DNA of 29,875 bases. Source: a virus. Below, in pieces: positions 7,101-14,833 of this stretch (positions within the stretch are counted from its first letter, which is position 1; the number at the start of each line of letters is the position of its first letter). The notes under the pieces are model-generated. The model ran no database searches and had not been told where the DNA came from. It saw only the letters and a list, made by a program, of their open reading frames with translations. The stretch is taken from positions 1 to 29,875 of IMG/VR virus record IMGVR_UViG_3300042894_003548; one strand, given 5' to 3'. A program made the translations under genes and the position numbers.

Positions 7101-8047
7101 TGATTATACCAGTTCCAAGCATGTGTAATCATGTCGTCAAGGTCGTATTTGCGCCAGTCTGGGCATATTCGAGTAAACTTATCTGCACTTGCAGTAAGTT
7201 CAGGAGGATCGCCTGGCCTGCGTTGGCCTTCAAATACTTTTAATTTGAGACCAGTGATTCTTTCTGCGGCAGCAATGATATCTCGTTTGCTTTGACCTGT
7301 GCCTGTACTTAAATTATACACACCAGCCGTGACATCGCTATTCAATGCCAATACATGAGCATTGGCAATATCATCCACATGAACATAATCACGAATGCAA
7401 GTGCCATCTGGGGTTGGATAGTCTGAACCATAGATATTAAAATCCTTGTTGTCCCGCAAGCATTCTAGTACTCGTGCAATAATATGCGTAGCATCTGGTT
7501 CTTGGCCGTGACGACCTTGTGGATCAGCACCGCATGCGTTAAAATAACGGAATGCAACATAGTCAAGACCGTATGCTTTGAGATAACTCTCCAGCATCAT
7601 TTCGATCATGAGTTTGCTTTCGCCATATGGACTAATTGGTTCTTTGGGATCAACTTCATGACATGGAGTCATGATAGGTTCGCCGTATACAGCCGCACTG
7701 GAACTAAAAATAAATTTAGTTTTTGGTCTTATGTCACGAATTTGATCCAGCAATGCCAGAGTCTTTACCACATTATTGCTATAGTATAAATCAGGTTTGG
7801 CTATGCTGGTTCCAACTAGGCTGGTCCCAGCACAATGAACAATTGCCCGGGGTGCAGTATCAAAAATTTTATCAAATGACAGTGTACTTGAAAAATCCTC
7901 TTGCAAAAATTCATCATATGAGCTGATCAAATGATCTGGGCAAGGACGATGATCTATACCAACTAGATAATGACCTTGTTCTTTTAGCTTTAGTGCAGTA
8001 TGGCCGCCAATGTAGCCACTTGCACCTGTAATAATTATTCTACTCAT
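7097..8047 (-). CDS. galE: UDP-glucose 4-epimerase type NAD-dependent sugar epimerase
   Basis: Interconverts UDP-glucose and UDP-galactose, or the N-acetyl forms, using bound NAD. Diagnostic motifs are GASGYIG (8-14, NAD-binding), SSSAAVYG (115-122, catalytic Ser region), Y141-GES-K145 (the YxxxK catalytic pair), FRYFNACGADP and GTCIRDYVHVDDIA. Length 316 is slightly under the usual 330-340 for GalE but includes all core regions. ATG at 8047 overlaps the stop of the upstream glycosyltransferase (ATGA), and its stop overlaps the next gene the same way. It should feed UDP-galactose or a related donor to the two flanking glycosyltransferases. Substrate preference cannot be settled by eye. Confidence 0.93.
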   Translation of the reverse strand: MSRIIITGASGYIGGHTALKLKEQGHYLVGIDHRPCPDHLISSYDEFLQEDFSSTLSFDKIFDTAPRAIVHCAGTSLVGTSIAKPDLYYSNNVVKTLALLDQIRDIRPKTKFIFSSSAAVYGEPIMTPCHEVDPKEPISPYGESKLMIEMMLESYLKAYGLDYVAFRYFNACGADPQGRHGQEPDATHIIARVLECLRDNKDFNIYGSDYPTPDGTCIRDYVHVDDIANAHVLALNSDVTAGVYNLSTGTGQSKRDIIAAAERITGLKLKVFEGQRRPGDPPELTASADKFTRICPDWRKYDLDDMITHAWNWYNQ

Positions 8048-9258
8048 TCTTCAATCTTTACAACATGATATTTGTCACGAGCCACATGATCACGATAGCG
8101 ATTGCCGGCTCTGTTCCATTGTTCGCCTTGACCAGAGATGATGTCAATCACGCGATCAATGGTGCCGTTGTTCCAGTCACTGATAAGACCCATGTTGTGA
8201 TGCGGATCACGCAACAAGTTTTGCATCTTGTGATAGGCATCATCTATGCTCCAGGGTACATATAAACGGTTGGAATCGTTGGCAAAGGTTTCTGGAAAAC
8301 TGCGATAAGCAGGATATAACACATTACAACCAAGAGTGTCCGCTTCTGAAACTGTGTTCGAGACCCAGTCCTGCAAAGCGCAATTAAACAGCACACGAGT
8401 ATTGTTAAGATGATCATAGTATTCATTCTTTGTGATGTTGTCAAAGATTTGGAGTTTGCCATCTTCTTCCATGCGACGAGCACGATCAACAAATTCAGGA
8501 TTGTTGGATCTCAATGGACCGCCACTGTAGATTGCAAACTCACATGGTTCCGTAGTGAGCTCACTATACATTTCAATGAGATCCATAAAGAAGCCAGGCT
8601 GTTTTTCTTGATCAAAGCGAGCGGCGAACCCAACTCGTCTTGGGCGATCAACAAACGGGCGGATGTTGGCACCGCCGCCGATGCGCTCTAACACTTCCGT
8701 TTTGCCAAATGCCAGGCCAGAGATGTTGTAGATTGGAGCAGACCATCCAGCAATCCGCATGTGTGCAACCATCTCTTCATTGGTAGCAAGCACAGCACCA
8801 TTTGACTTTTGAACCAACTCATTGACCATTTTTTCATAGGTGCTCATCCAACCTGCCATACCCCAAACATGTACAAAATCATCTGGGTCAATGGCCTGTG
8901 CCAAACAACGCACAAAAATTCTTGGACGCAACTGCGCAGGAATTTGGTCCATGATATACGGTAAGGATTCAATACCTGGCTGGAACATGTCTTCAAAGTA
9001 GATGACATCCTCACTGGTGACTTCACCTTCACGCATCATGCGAACCAGATTCATCATCTGGCTCATAGAGAAGTAACTGCGCCCATGTGCATCCAGCACC
9101 TGTCCGACCACAATGCTCTTGCTGTTGTCTAGTGTTTCGCCAGGCACATAAACAACATCAAGTTCTCGACGATCAAACACACGCCGGTTCCACTCTGTTA
9201 GTTGTAGTGTGTAACGGGCTTCGTAGCTCTCAAGCCCCATGTAGTATAGTTTTCTCAT
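8044..9258 (-). CDS. Glycosyltransferase, GT-B/GT4-like
   Basis: A 404-residue protein with the two-domain look of GT-B enzymes. The first domain ends in FVHVWGMAGWMSTYEKMVNE and GAVLATNEEMVAHM; the second begins RRVGFAARFDQEKQPGFFMD, the typical RVGFAARFDxxK entry to a nucleotide-sugar domain, and continues with NITKNEYYDHLNNTRVLFNC and SNTVSEADTLGCNVLYPAYR, matching the E-x7-E/A-G-x-P-type donor site. The start ATG at 9258 has only a weak upstream AAGG. It leads the sugar cassette downstream of the replication-type genes. The acceptor could be DNA, virion protein or a carbohydrate; T4 itself glucosylates DNA, but no close match to the T4 enzymes is visible. Confidence 0.8.
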   Translation of the reverse strand: MRKLYYMGLESYEARYTLQLTEWNRRVFDRRELDVVYVPGETLDNSKSIVVGQVLDAHGRSYFSMSQMMNLVRMMREGEVTSEDVIYFEDMFQPGIESLPYIMDQIPAQLRPRIFVRCLAQAIDPDDFVHVWGMAGWMSTYEKMVNELVQKSNGAVLATNEEMVAHMRIAGWSAPIYNISGLAFGKTEVLERIGGGANIRPFVDRPRRVGFAARFDQEKQPGFFMDLIEMYSELTTEPCEFAIYSGGPLRSNNPEFVDRARRMEEDGKLQIFDNITKNEYYDHLNNTRVLFNCALQDWVSNTVSEADTLGCNVLYPAYRSFPETFANDSNRLYVPWSIDDAYHKMQNLLRDPHHNMGLISDWNNGTIDRVIDIISGQGEQWNRAGNRYRDHVARDKYHVVKIEE

Positions 9259-9277
9259 GCTAGTACACTACCTTTAA

Positions 9278-9502
9278 TCAATTGCGGTAGCCTGCAAATC
9301 GACGAGTGTCCTCATCCCACATGTTCTTGGCATTCTTGCCAGAACTCCATTTGTTATACTGTTGCCATGCATAACTCTTGAAGTTATACAAGTCCGCTTC
9401 GTTGTAGCGATACCCAAAGTCCTGGCAGAACTCATAGAGTTTTTCCAGATCATCAAAGATCTCATACACACGAGGGTTGGGTTTAAATGTTGGCTTGGCC
9501 AT
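9278..9502 (-). CDS. Small conserved phage protein (74 aa)
   Basis: A 74-residue soluble protein starting MAKPTFKPNPRVYEIFDDLE. It is rich in aromatic residues (YEFCQDFGYRYNEADLYNFK, then AWQQYNKW), suggesting a small helical domain. Similar NPRVYEIFDDLE-type sequences occur, as I recall, in T4-like phages of marine bacteria, with no known role. The ATG at 9502 has AAAGGA 5 bases upstream, and that site begins directly after the stop of the QueD-like gene. The longer overlapping frame at 9274-9549 is a shadow. Confidence 0.75.
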   Translation of the reverse strand: MAKPTFKPNPRVYEIFDDLEKLYEFCQDFGYRYNEADLYNFKSYAWQQYNKWSSGKNAKNMWDEDTRRFAGYRN

Positions 9503-9511
9503 ACTTTTCCT

Positions 9512-9955
9512 TTAGATTTTAATTGACATACTAGGGCGAGAAATTTCATATTTGATCAAAGCACCGTTCTCACCATCTTCGGCCACTTCAATCCAGACCG
9601 CACGGTCAGGATACCTTTGAGCAATTTGCAAGTACAGATCGTCTGATATCATTTCGCAACTTTTAAAGTTGAGTTCCAGGGTTCCACCGGCATACAGTTT
9701 CTCTAGCCAGCGTTTGAATTGGATAAATTCAATATCGCGATCGTTGTGAAATACATCAATCCACACACGGAAGTGAAAGATGTGTCTATGAGGTACGCCA
9801 AGAAAGCTCACATCGTATTCATCACCTGTTGCTAGTGCAGGATCAGTTGCGGCAGCAGGATACTTGTGGATGCCTTCTTTGCGGAATGTGACCCAGATTT
9901 TTCTATCTGCGTATTGTTTAATTCTGTCAATTTTTTCTCGTTGCTCTTGATTCAT
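9512..9955 (-). CDS. Divergent QueD/6-pyruvoyl-tetrahydropterin synthase-like protein
   Basis: A 147-residue protein that seems to follow the tunnelling-fold (T-fold) pattern of PTPS/QueD: GVPHRHIFHFRVWIDVFHND has the alternating H-x-H-x-x-H strand corresponding to HGHxYxVxV, IEFIQFKRWLEKL matches the helix after the (D-F-x-x-L-K) step, and SCEMISDDLYLQIAQ matches the PTxENLA helix. The N-terminus is helical and basic. QueD makes 6-carboxy-tetrahydropterin from the FolE product. The usual catalytic Cys before the H-x-H strand is not evident, so activity is doubtful. The start at 9955 gives an ATGA overlap with GGAAGA upstream; the ATG at 9967 is possible. The call rests on pattern, not clear identity. 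Confidence 0.5.
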   Translation of the reverse strand: MNQEQREKIDRIKQYADRKIWVTFRKEGIHKYPAAATDPALATGDEYDVSFLGVPHRHIFHFRVWIDVFHNDRDIEFIQFKRWLEKLYAGGTLELNFKSCEMISDDLYLQIAQRYPDRAVWIEVAEDGENGALIKYEISRPSMSIKI

Positions 9956-10665
9956 ATTTTCTTCCATAATCCCATCCAGCTATTATTTTTGCTTTTTGTT
10001 TTAAACTTTTGTCCTAATTTTTCAAATTTGACCATTTGATATCCCATTGCCTCGAGTGCAGTTTTATACGGTTCAGTAGGAAATACAACGCTAAACGGTA
10101 TATTTTTTTTCTGGGTCACTTGTCGCATTCCCGGATTGTTCATAGGTTCGAGGTCTATTGTGACAGCATATATAGTGCTGTTCCGGTGTACAGTGGTATA
10201 TTCATGATTTGTATCTGTAAACAAATTAATCTTGTTTGTAAGCCAGCCAGATGCCGCATCAGTATCTACACTGTCAAGTACCAGGTACTCGGGATCAGAC
10301 TGATTTACAATCAGCTCTAACAGCTGAAAAGGATTATGCAAGTGATAGAATACTCCGCAACATACTACAACATCCATTTTATGCGGCTCTTTGTAATATT
10401 CAAATATATCTTGATTAATTATATTAGCTGTGGTAAACTGCTCGGTTAACTCTTGACAAGCATTTGTATCTGCCTCGACTAATGTCAACACTGATGGGCT
10501 ATTGTTTACAATACACGGTGTTTGGGTTCCTTTACTAGGACCAATCTCTAATGTTGACTTTCCAGCACACACATGAAAATACGATTTTTCAATGTATTGG
10601 TGATACTTTGAATTCTGATTGTTAATGTCGTGCCGTGACCAATCTTTGCCATTAAATGCTTTCAT
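9952..10665 (-). CDS. Class I SAM-dependent methyltransferase
   Basis: STLEIGPSKGTQT is the glycine-rich motif I of Rossmann-fold methyltransferases, LVEADTNAC gives the acidic end of strand 2 that binds the SAM ribose, and MDVVVCCGVFYHLHNPFQLL is the motif IV/post-IV region in the style of small-molecule methyltransferases (xxGVxxHL). No DNA-methylase DPPY or PC motif is present, so a small molecule, tRNA wobble base or sugar substrate is more likely than unmodified DNA. ATG 10665 is chosen because it overlaps the upstream stop (ATGA) and has AAGGA about 9 bases ahead; ATG 10671 is the alternative. It lies within the DpdA operon, so a role in finishing a modified base is possible. Confidence 0.78.
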   Translation of the reverse strand: MKAFNGKDWSRHDINNQNSKYHQYIEKSYFHVCAGKSTLEIGPSKGTQTPCIVNNSPSVLTLVEADTNACQELTEQFTTANIINQDIFEYYKEPHKMDVVVCCGVFYHLHNPFQLLELIVNQSDPEYLVLDSVDTDAASGWLTNKINLFTDTNHEYTTVHRNSTIYAVTIDLEPMNNPGMRQVTQKKNIPFSVVFPTEPYKTALEAMGYQMVKFEKLGQKFKTKSKNNSWMGLWKKI

Positions 10666-11171
10666 CTGCATTCATCCTTGGTATATTTAGACCAATCGGT
10701 AAACACTGATCGTTTTTGTAATGTGTGCAGACTATGACACCATACACCCGGATTGGTTGCCGCAAAGTCCTTGTCATCTATTTTAATAGTGGCATTGTAC
10801 CCCAGTTGTCGTATGTAAGGTATCTTGACAGAGATCATGGGAATAAAATTATTGTGCTCACACAGGCCAGATTCTAACAGACCTTCCACTTGCGAAACAT
10901 CAATGTCCAATGTACATTGATATCCTTGATCCAACCATTGTTGAATCATGTTTTCCCAAGGTGTCCAAAACACACTATCGTTGGTGCGTATGCTAGACGG
11001 AAAGCTCATGTTAGCACCGAAGTAAATGTGCTCACAGTCAGCCAGTTGATCTTGTATATCTGTTGCGGATTGTAATCCTACTACAAACAATGTTTTCTTG
11101 CCAAATGCAGGAGTGTGTTCTACTTCTGTTCCAGTAAAGAACTTGACGTTGTTGTGGCCTTCTCTATTCAT
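10662..11171 (-). CDS. Phage protein of unknown function next to dpdA (169 aa)
   Basis: A 169-residue protein with no recognisable family. It alternates hydrophobic strands and helices (KKTLFVVGLQSATDIQDQLA, CEHIYFGANMSF, TLDIDVSQVEGLLES) and ends in a compact Cys/His/Trp-rich tail, GVWCHSLHTLQKRSVFTDWS. The final block feels conserved among T4-like marine phages, but the function is unknown to me. No signal peptide or membrane helix. It sits between the DpdA-like gene and the methyltransferase with ATGA overlaps at both ends, so it is made at matched levels and may take part in the same DNA modification. Confidence 0.75.
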   Translation of the reverse strand: MNREGHNNVKFFTGTEVEHTPAFGKKTLFVVGLQSATDIQDQLADCEHIYFGANMSFPSSIRTNDSVFWTPWENMIQQWLDQGYQCTLDIDVSQVEGLLESGLCEHNNFIPMISVKIPYIRQLGYNATIKIDDKDFAATNPGVWCHSLHTLQKRSVFTDWSKYTKDECR

Positions 11172-12790
11172 TGCTGTTCCTGTTCCAATTGATCTAGTGC
11201 TGTGGTATCTAATTGTACACTATCATCCTGATCTGTGTCAACTTCAGTTTTATCGAAACTGAACAATGCAGTGAACTGTGTTCTGGCATTTACCGTTTTC
11301 TTACCTTTGAAACCACGAGTGCCCACAATGTCCATCCAATATCTATTGTAGTGTTCTATAATGGCCTCTGCACTGTCTCTGTCAGGGGCGGAAAAAATAG
11401 CATCCACAATGTCTTTGAACCGGGCATGATCGCCATTTTCATTCCACATCATTTTGGGCCAGGTGCCAGTATCGTAATCACGATTGGCTCGTTGTACTGA
11501 TTCCAAATGCATCCACACATTGTGACCCATGAGCAAAGCATAACTGAAGCTATCCCATGAAGTTTTGCCCCACTTGCCGTTCTTGTTTTGATCGGGCAAT
11601 ACATCATACATTGTGGGATCTTGAAAGTTTTCTGGTGTAAGTGTAACACCAGGTTTGGCAACACCTGGCTTGTAAATGCAAATGTCTTTCATTTGCAAGT
11701 GTCGGCTAATTGGTGATTCGTCAAAGTGATCAACAAATCCTTCTGCCGCCACAGTTGGACCATAGGGCCGTGTGTCAGTGGAGTACTTTTTGTCATCCAC
11801 AATGGGGCTCATTCGGTAGGACCATTTTTCGTTGTGCGGCAACGAGATTTCGTGATACACCTGACCATTTGCAGTGGCCAAAAACGGACTGGCACAATCA
11901 AACGAGATAGTAAAATCAGGATTGACATATTTTCTCACAGCTCGCTGAATATCAGTGAGCAATACCGCCCACTCCAGTTTGCTTGTGCCCAAGAAGTGCA
12001 TCCAATCATGTTTGCCCTGTTGCAACAAGTTATCATAGCGCAATGCTACCAGGCGTTTGAGCACCAGATGCACATCACACATGTTCTGTCCGCCCATTGA
12101 CCAACCGTTAAAGTGAGTGTCTGGATACTTGACAGGGTCACAGTACTCTTTCATGGTTTGATACCAAGTCTCTGCACTGGTGTGATTGTCACCTTGTAAC
12201 ACATTCAAGAACTTGGCGCCACCATTGGCAACTCCTCGACGATGCTTCATGAAGTATTCATTGTTGAACTTGGTAGCATCCACTGCTTCTTGTAATGTAG
12301 TAATCTGACACGCTTTGCTGGCTTTCTTGTCATGAATAACCCAAGTGGGAATATCTAAGATCATTCCGTAGTCGGCAACATTGTCCAACCAATTAAGAAT
12401 CAGTTCACGCTTCTTTTGAGCTTTGGGACAACCAGAGTTAGCCTTCCAGTCGCCTTCCCACAGGCCTTTGGCAATCTGGAATCCACCTGAGTCGCCAAGA
12501 ATAAAACTGCCCGGCTCACGATTACGAATCATGTCCTCTGACCAGTCCTGCTTGGCCAAATCTAAATTGGCATGCCCACCCGAGTACAATGACCAACGAT
12601 ACGGGAACAGACCTTTTTGACTGTTAAGCCAATTGAGCTGTTCCATATCAGTAATGCCTTGCGGCAATCGTGCAGGATCAACATAATTCTCGTTTCTTTG
12701 TTTGCCCACAAAGGTAGCATAGAAGCCACTGATTGCAGGCAAAAACACAGCATAGTCGTTTTGTTTAGCAGTTAAATTGTCTTGAGTCAT
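11168..12790 (-). CDS. dpdA: DpdA/TGT-like 7-deazaguanine transglycosylase
   Basis: Related to tRNA-guanine transglycosylase; DpdA members exchange guanine in DNA for a 7-deazaguanine. D100-SGGFQ (100-105) matches the TGT substrate pocket, VLQGDN (198-203) the VQGG-type loop, NGWSMGGQ (228-235) the GYAIGG-type loop, and SFDCASPFLATANG the second active-site block, with D298 as candidate nucleophile. The C-terminal zinc cluster of tRNA enzymes (CxCxxC...H) is not seen, which argues for a DNA rather than tRNA enzyme. Length 540 exceeds bacterial TGT (about 375). Residues 506-513 read FTALFSFD, nearly the same as the last eight residues of the DNA polymerase here, followed by an acidic Q/D/E tail. 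It lies in an overlapping operon behind the clamp gene. The DNA role is inferred from family and context. Confidence 0.82.
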   Translation of the reverse strand: MTQDNLTAKQNDYAVFLPAISGFYATFVGKQRNENYVDPARLPQGITDMEQLNWLNSQKGLFPYRWSLYSGGHANLDLAKQDWSEDMIRNREPGSFILGDSGGFQIAKGLWEGDWKANSGCPKAQKKRELILNWLDNVADYGMILDIPTWVIHDKKASKACQITTLQEAVDATKFNNEYFMKHRRGVANGGAKFLNVLQGDNHTSAETWYQTMKEYCDPVKYPDTHFNGWSMGGQNMCDVHLVLKRLVALRYDNLLQQGKHDWMHFLGTSKLEWAVLLTDIQRAVRKYVNPDFTISFDCASPFLATANGQVYHEISLPHNEKWSYRMSPIVDDKKYSTDTRPYGPTVAAEGFVDHFDESPISRHLQMKDICIYKPGVAKPGVTLTPENFQDPTMYDVLPDQNKNGKWGKTSWDSFSYALLMGHNVWMHLESVQRANRDYDTGTWPKMMWNENGDHARFKDIVDAIFSAPDRDSAEAIIEHYNRYWMDIVGTRGFKGKKTVNARTQFTALFSFDKTEVDTDQDDSVQLDTTALDQLEQEQQ

Positions 12791-13119
12791 TGTTGTTCTT
12801 GTTTGACCAGTGCTACCATGATTTCAAGTTTTTCTTGAAGGTCCTTGACGCCTGGGTGTTGCTTGGCCAGTGCGTCAAGCTCTTGTTCTCGTTTGAGTTG
12901 TTGTTGAGCCCACTGCAACGCCTGTTCAGCTTCCTGAGTCAAGCCGATTGATGAAGTTTGTCCCAGCTGTAACCAAACAGCCCCGTCGTTGACTTCTAGT
13001 TGTTGAATGTTTGAGTTGTACCTCACCATGCCACTACCAACAGCGCCTGGACTGATATAAGGTAAACTAGTGGGGGTCACCATGATTGACCCTGAACTTG
13101 AGACAAGATTTTTGATCAT
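12787..13119 (-). CDS. Small virion-type protein with C-terminal coiled coil (110 aa)
   Basis: A 110-residue protein in two parts. The N-terminal half (VGSGMVRYNSNIQQLEVNDG, then AVWLQLG) has the GMVRYNxxxQxLEVxDGxxW pattern common in phage tail fibre and other virion proteins, where it forms a small beta unit. From about residue 58 to the end it is strongly helical with Q/E/L/A heptad-like spacing (EAEQALQWAQQQLKREQELD and onward), suggesting a coiled coil. It starts in a TAATG overlap with the clamp stop and ends in an ATGA overlap with dpdA. A structural role is likely by pattern, although its setting in a replication/modification operon is unusual. Confidence 0.7.
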   Translation of the reverse strand: MIKNLVSSSGSIMVTPTSLPYISPGAVGSGMVRYNSNIQQLEVNDGAVWLQLGQTSSIGLTQEAEQALQWAQQQLKREQELDALAKQHPGVKDLQEKLEIMVALVKQEQQ

Positions 13120-13844
13120 TATTTGCTTTGTGCAGGCAAAATGTAGTTGTATGTGGCAATACCTGAATCCACAGTGATCTTGGCAGCACCGTCGTCACTG
13201 ATACGAATTGTTTTGTCACCGGTCAAACTCAAGATACCAATAAACTGCGAAGCAGGCCAACTCCAGGCTCTTTTGAGTGCACCACCTACCCCTGCATGGA
13301 ACACAAAGTTACCGGCGTGAGTCGAATGATCACCAAAGAAAAACTTCAAGTCGCCGTTTTCAGTTTTGGCCTGAAAGTTTGGCTCTTCTGCATTGGCCTG
13401 TGCCTGCATTTTAAGACGCAGGATTGCGGCCACTTGTGGTTCAAATTCAATGTGCCAGTTGACACCTTTAAACTTGGGAGTTTTCAACTTGTCACTGACC
13501 ACTTCTGAAGTCATGAAGCGATAGTTGTTGCGAAAGTCACCGGCTGCATTTTCAAAAGCAATGCCATCGGGCGATTTATCCGACGCACGATGTGTCATGC
13601 CAAGTTTGGAGTTTTCTTTATACTCCTGCAAGTTCAACAAAATCTTGAGCTTGTTCAAGTTTGGCATGCCAAATGTACCAACAAATTCTGGCACAGGATT
13701 TTTAAATTCACCCTCGACCACGACACTCAGGTCTTCGGCAATACCTACGATACTGGTCACGCTGTCGTCACCAGTGATTTTGATCAAGTCAATAAAGCCG
13801 AGATCATGTGTGTGTTCTACTAAGTCTAAAAGATAATCTTTCAT
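13119..13844 (-). CDS. 45: Sliding clamp (T4 gp45-like)
   Basis: A 241-residue, beta-rich protein close to T4 gp45 length (228). It has the expected repeat of two similar halves: hydrophobic strand pairs ITGDDSVTSIVGIAEDLSVV and FVGTFGMPNLNKLKILLNL in the first, and FIGILSLTGDKTIRISDDGA with a final TYNYILPA in the second. NLNKLKILLNL and WPASQFIGILSLTG occupy the places of the clamp's inner helices/outer strands. Sequence identity to T4 is low, so the call rests on layout and on the location close to the polymerase gene. It has its own sigma70-like promoter and a strong AGGAGT ribosome site 6 bases before the ATG, as expected for a clamp needed early. It is followed by an overlapping gene (TAATG). 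Confidence 0.65.
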   Translation of the reverse strand: MKDYLLDLVEHTHDLGFIDLIKITGDDSVTSIVGIAEDLSVVVEGEFKNPVPEFVGTFGMPNLNKLKILLNLQEYKENSKLGMTHRASDKSPDGIAFENAAGDFRNNYRFMTSEVVSDKLKTPKFKGVNWHIEFEPQVAAILRLKMQAQANAEEPNFQAKTENGDLKFFFGDHSTHAGNFVFHAGVGGALKRAWSWPASQFIGILSLTGDKTIRISDDGAAKITVDSGIATYNYILPAQSK

Positions 13845-13865
13845 TGTTTACTCCTATAAGTGTTT

Positions 13866-13894
13866 ATTGTATACGGTCTATTTAGATTTTACAA
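13866..13894 (-). promoter_or_regulatory. Sigma70-like promoter for the clamp operon
   Basis: On the minus strand: TTGTAA (13894-13889), a 17-base spacer, then TACAAT (13871-13866). The -10 box is the same as at the folE promoter; the -35 box has two mismatches. The spacer also holds TCTAAATA, one base off a T4 late box. The leader to the clamp ATG would be about 20 bases. The -35 box overlaps the stop codon of the upstream gene. Confidence 0.65.
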
Positions 13895-14833
13895 CTGTTT
13901 TGGCATTATTTTTGCCATGTTTTGTCCACCTCGGAGACTCACAATGTCTCCAGGGCGTTTAAACTCGAACCAGGCCGCATTGGCTTCCAGTGTGTTTTGA
14001 TATTCAAATTCAAACCCAATTGATTCAGCATATGATCTTATTCGACCTCCTGGTGTGTAACACATAAAACTCTTTTCGGCCAATATCACACCCGAAGCAT
14101 GTTCACACTCGTTGTAGGTAAAAATAATTCTGCCGCCAGGTCGCAGTTTTTCATATAATTCATCAAGGTATCTGCAGATAACACCAAGTGGTTTGTAATT
14201 GAAATAATTGTAGGCAAACACAAACCCAAATTGTCGGTTGGGCAATAGAGTCATCAGTTCGCCATCGGCCCTGTCATCGATGGTATAAGGGCGTAGTCTT
14301 TGTTGATACTCTGCAGAAAATTTGGTCATGGCAGGCGCCAACAAATCCTCATGTTGATCCACAAGGTATAACGGATCCATTGGAACCAGGTCCTCAATAA
14401 ATGATTCTTGTCCTGGACGGAACAACAATCCGGGCAGTCTCCAATCAGTGTATCGCTTGATTCTAAACTCTAGCTCTATACGATTCTGATCGCTGACACT
14501 GAGTTTGCGGTTTAAAATGTACTCATTGGTTTCATAGCACATTTCATCCTCATACAGGCGACGACTTTGTGCATAGTACTCAGGTTCCTGCTGTTCAATC
14601 ATTTTTAGCAGTTCAGCTTTGAGCACACTCAATGTTGTGTCAAATTGTGCAACCGCCCGATTGATATTGTCTAGATCAGTGTGTAAATCATTGGCAAGAC
14701 TGCCTACCTGAAGCGAATGTTCAGCAACAGAATGTAATATAGATTCAAATCTGTGCTTGGCATCAACAAAGTTAGGCTGTTGTGCGTCTTTGTTTAGATG
14801 ATTTAGATAATCGACAATGTTACTGAGTTTCAT
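13889..14833 (-). CDS. Methyltransferase-like phage protein with helical N-terminus
   Basis: A 314-residue protein. Residues 1 to about 130 are helical with a likely coiled coil (SLQVGSLANDLHTDLDNINR and onward). The rest resembles a class I methyltransferase core in its later strands: GFVFAYNYFNYKPLGVICRY followed by LDELYEKLRPGGRIIFTYNE, where LRPGGR-hydrophobic-F is the classic motif after strand 5. A clear glycine-rich SAM loop is not obvious; YLVDQHEDLLAPAM may be the acidic strand-2 position. It may therefore be inactive or unusual. It overlaps the polymerase stop (ATGA) and so is produced together with gp43. The substrate is unknown. Confidence 0.65.
   Translation of the reverse strand: MKLSNIVDYLNHLNKDAQQPNFVDAKHRFESILHSVAEHSLQVGSLANDLHTDLDNINRAVAQFDTTLSVLKAELLKMIEQQEPEYYAQSRRLYEDEMCYETNEYILNRKLSVSDQNRIELEFRIKRYTDWRLPGLLFRPGQESFIEDLVPMDPLYLVDQHEDLLAPAMTKFSAEYQQRLRPYTIDDRADGELMTLLPNRQFGFVFAYNYFNYKPLGVICRYLDELYEKLRPGGRIIFTYNECEHASGVILAEKSFMCYTPGGRIRSYAESIGFEFEYQNTLEANAAWFEFKRPGDIVSLRGGQNMAKIMPKQL

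Noticed and set aside
9274-9549. 91-residue minus-strand frame overlapping the 74-residue gene
   Set aside because: It overlaps two genes in another frame and has an unnatural Met/Arg/Thr-rich composition. The 74-residue frame has a good ribosome site.
10684-10691. TCTAAATA as a late promoter for the methyltransferase
   Set aside because: It lies within the coding sequence of the previous gene, has one mismatch, and the methyltransferase is already translationally coupled. The same box in the folE and clamp regions falls in sigma70 spacers.
13119-13844. Capsid or tail protein instead of sliding clamp
   Set aside because: The repeat of two beta-rich halves, the length, its early-type promoter and the position next to the polymerase favour the clamp, though low identity keeps confidence moderate.
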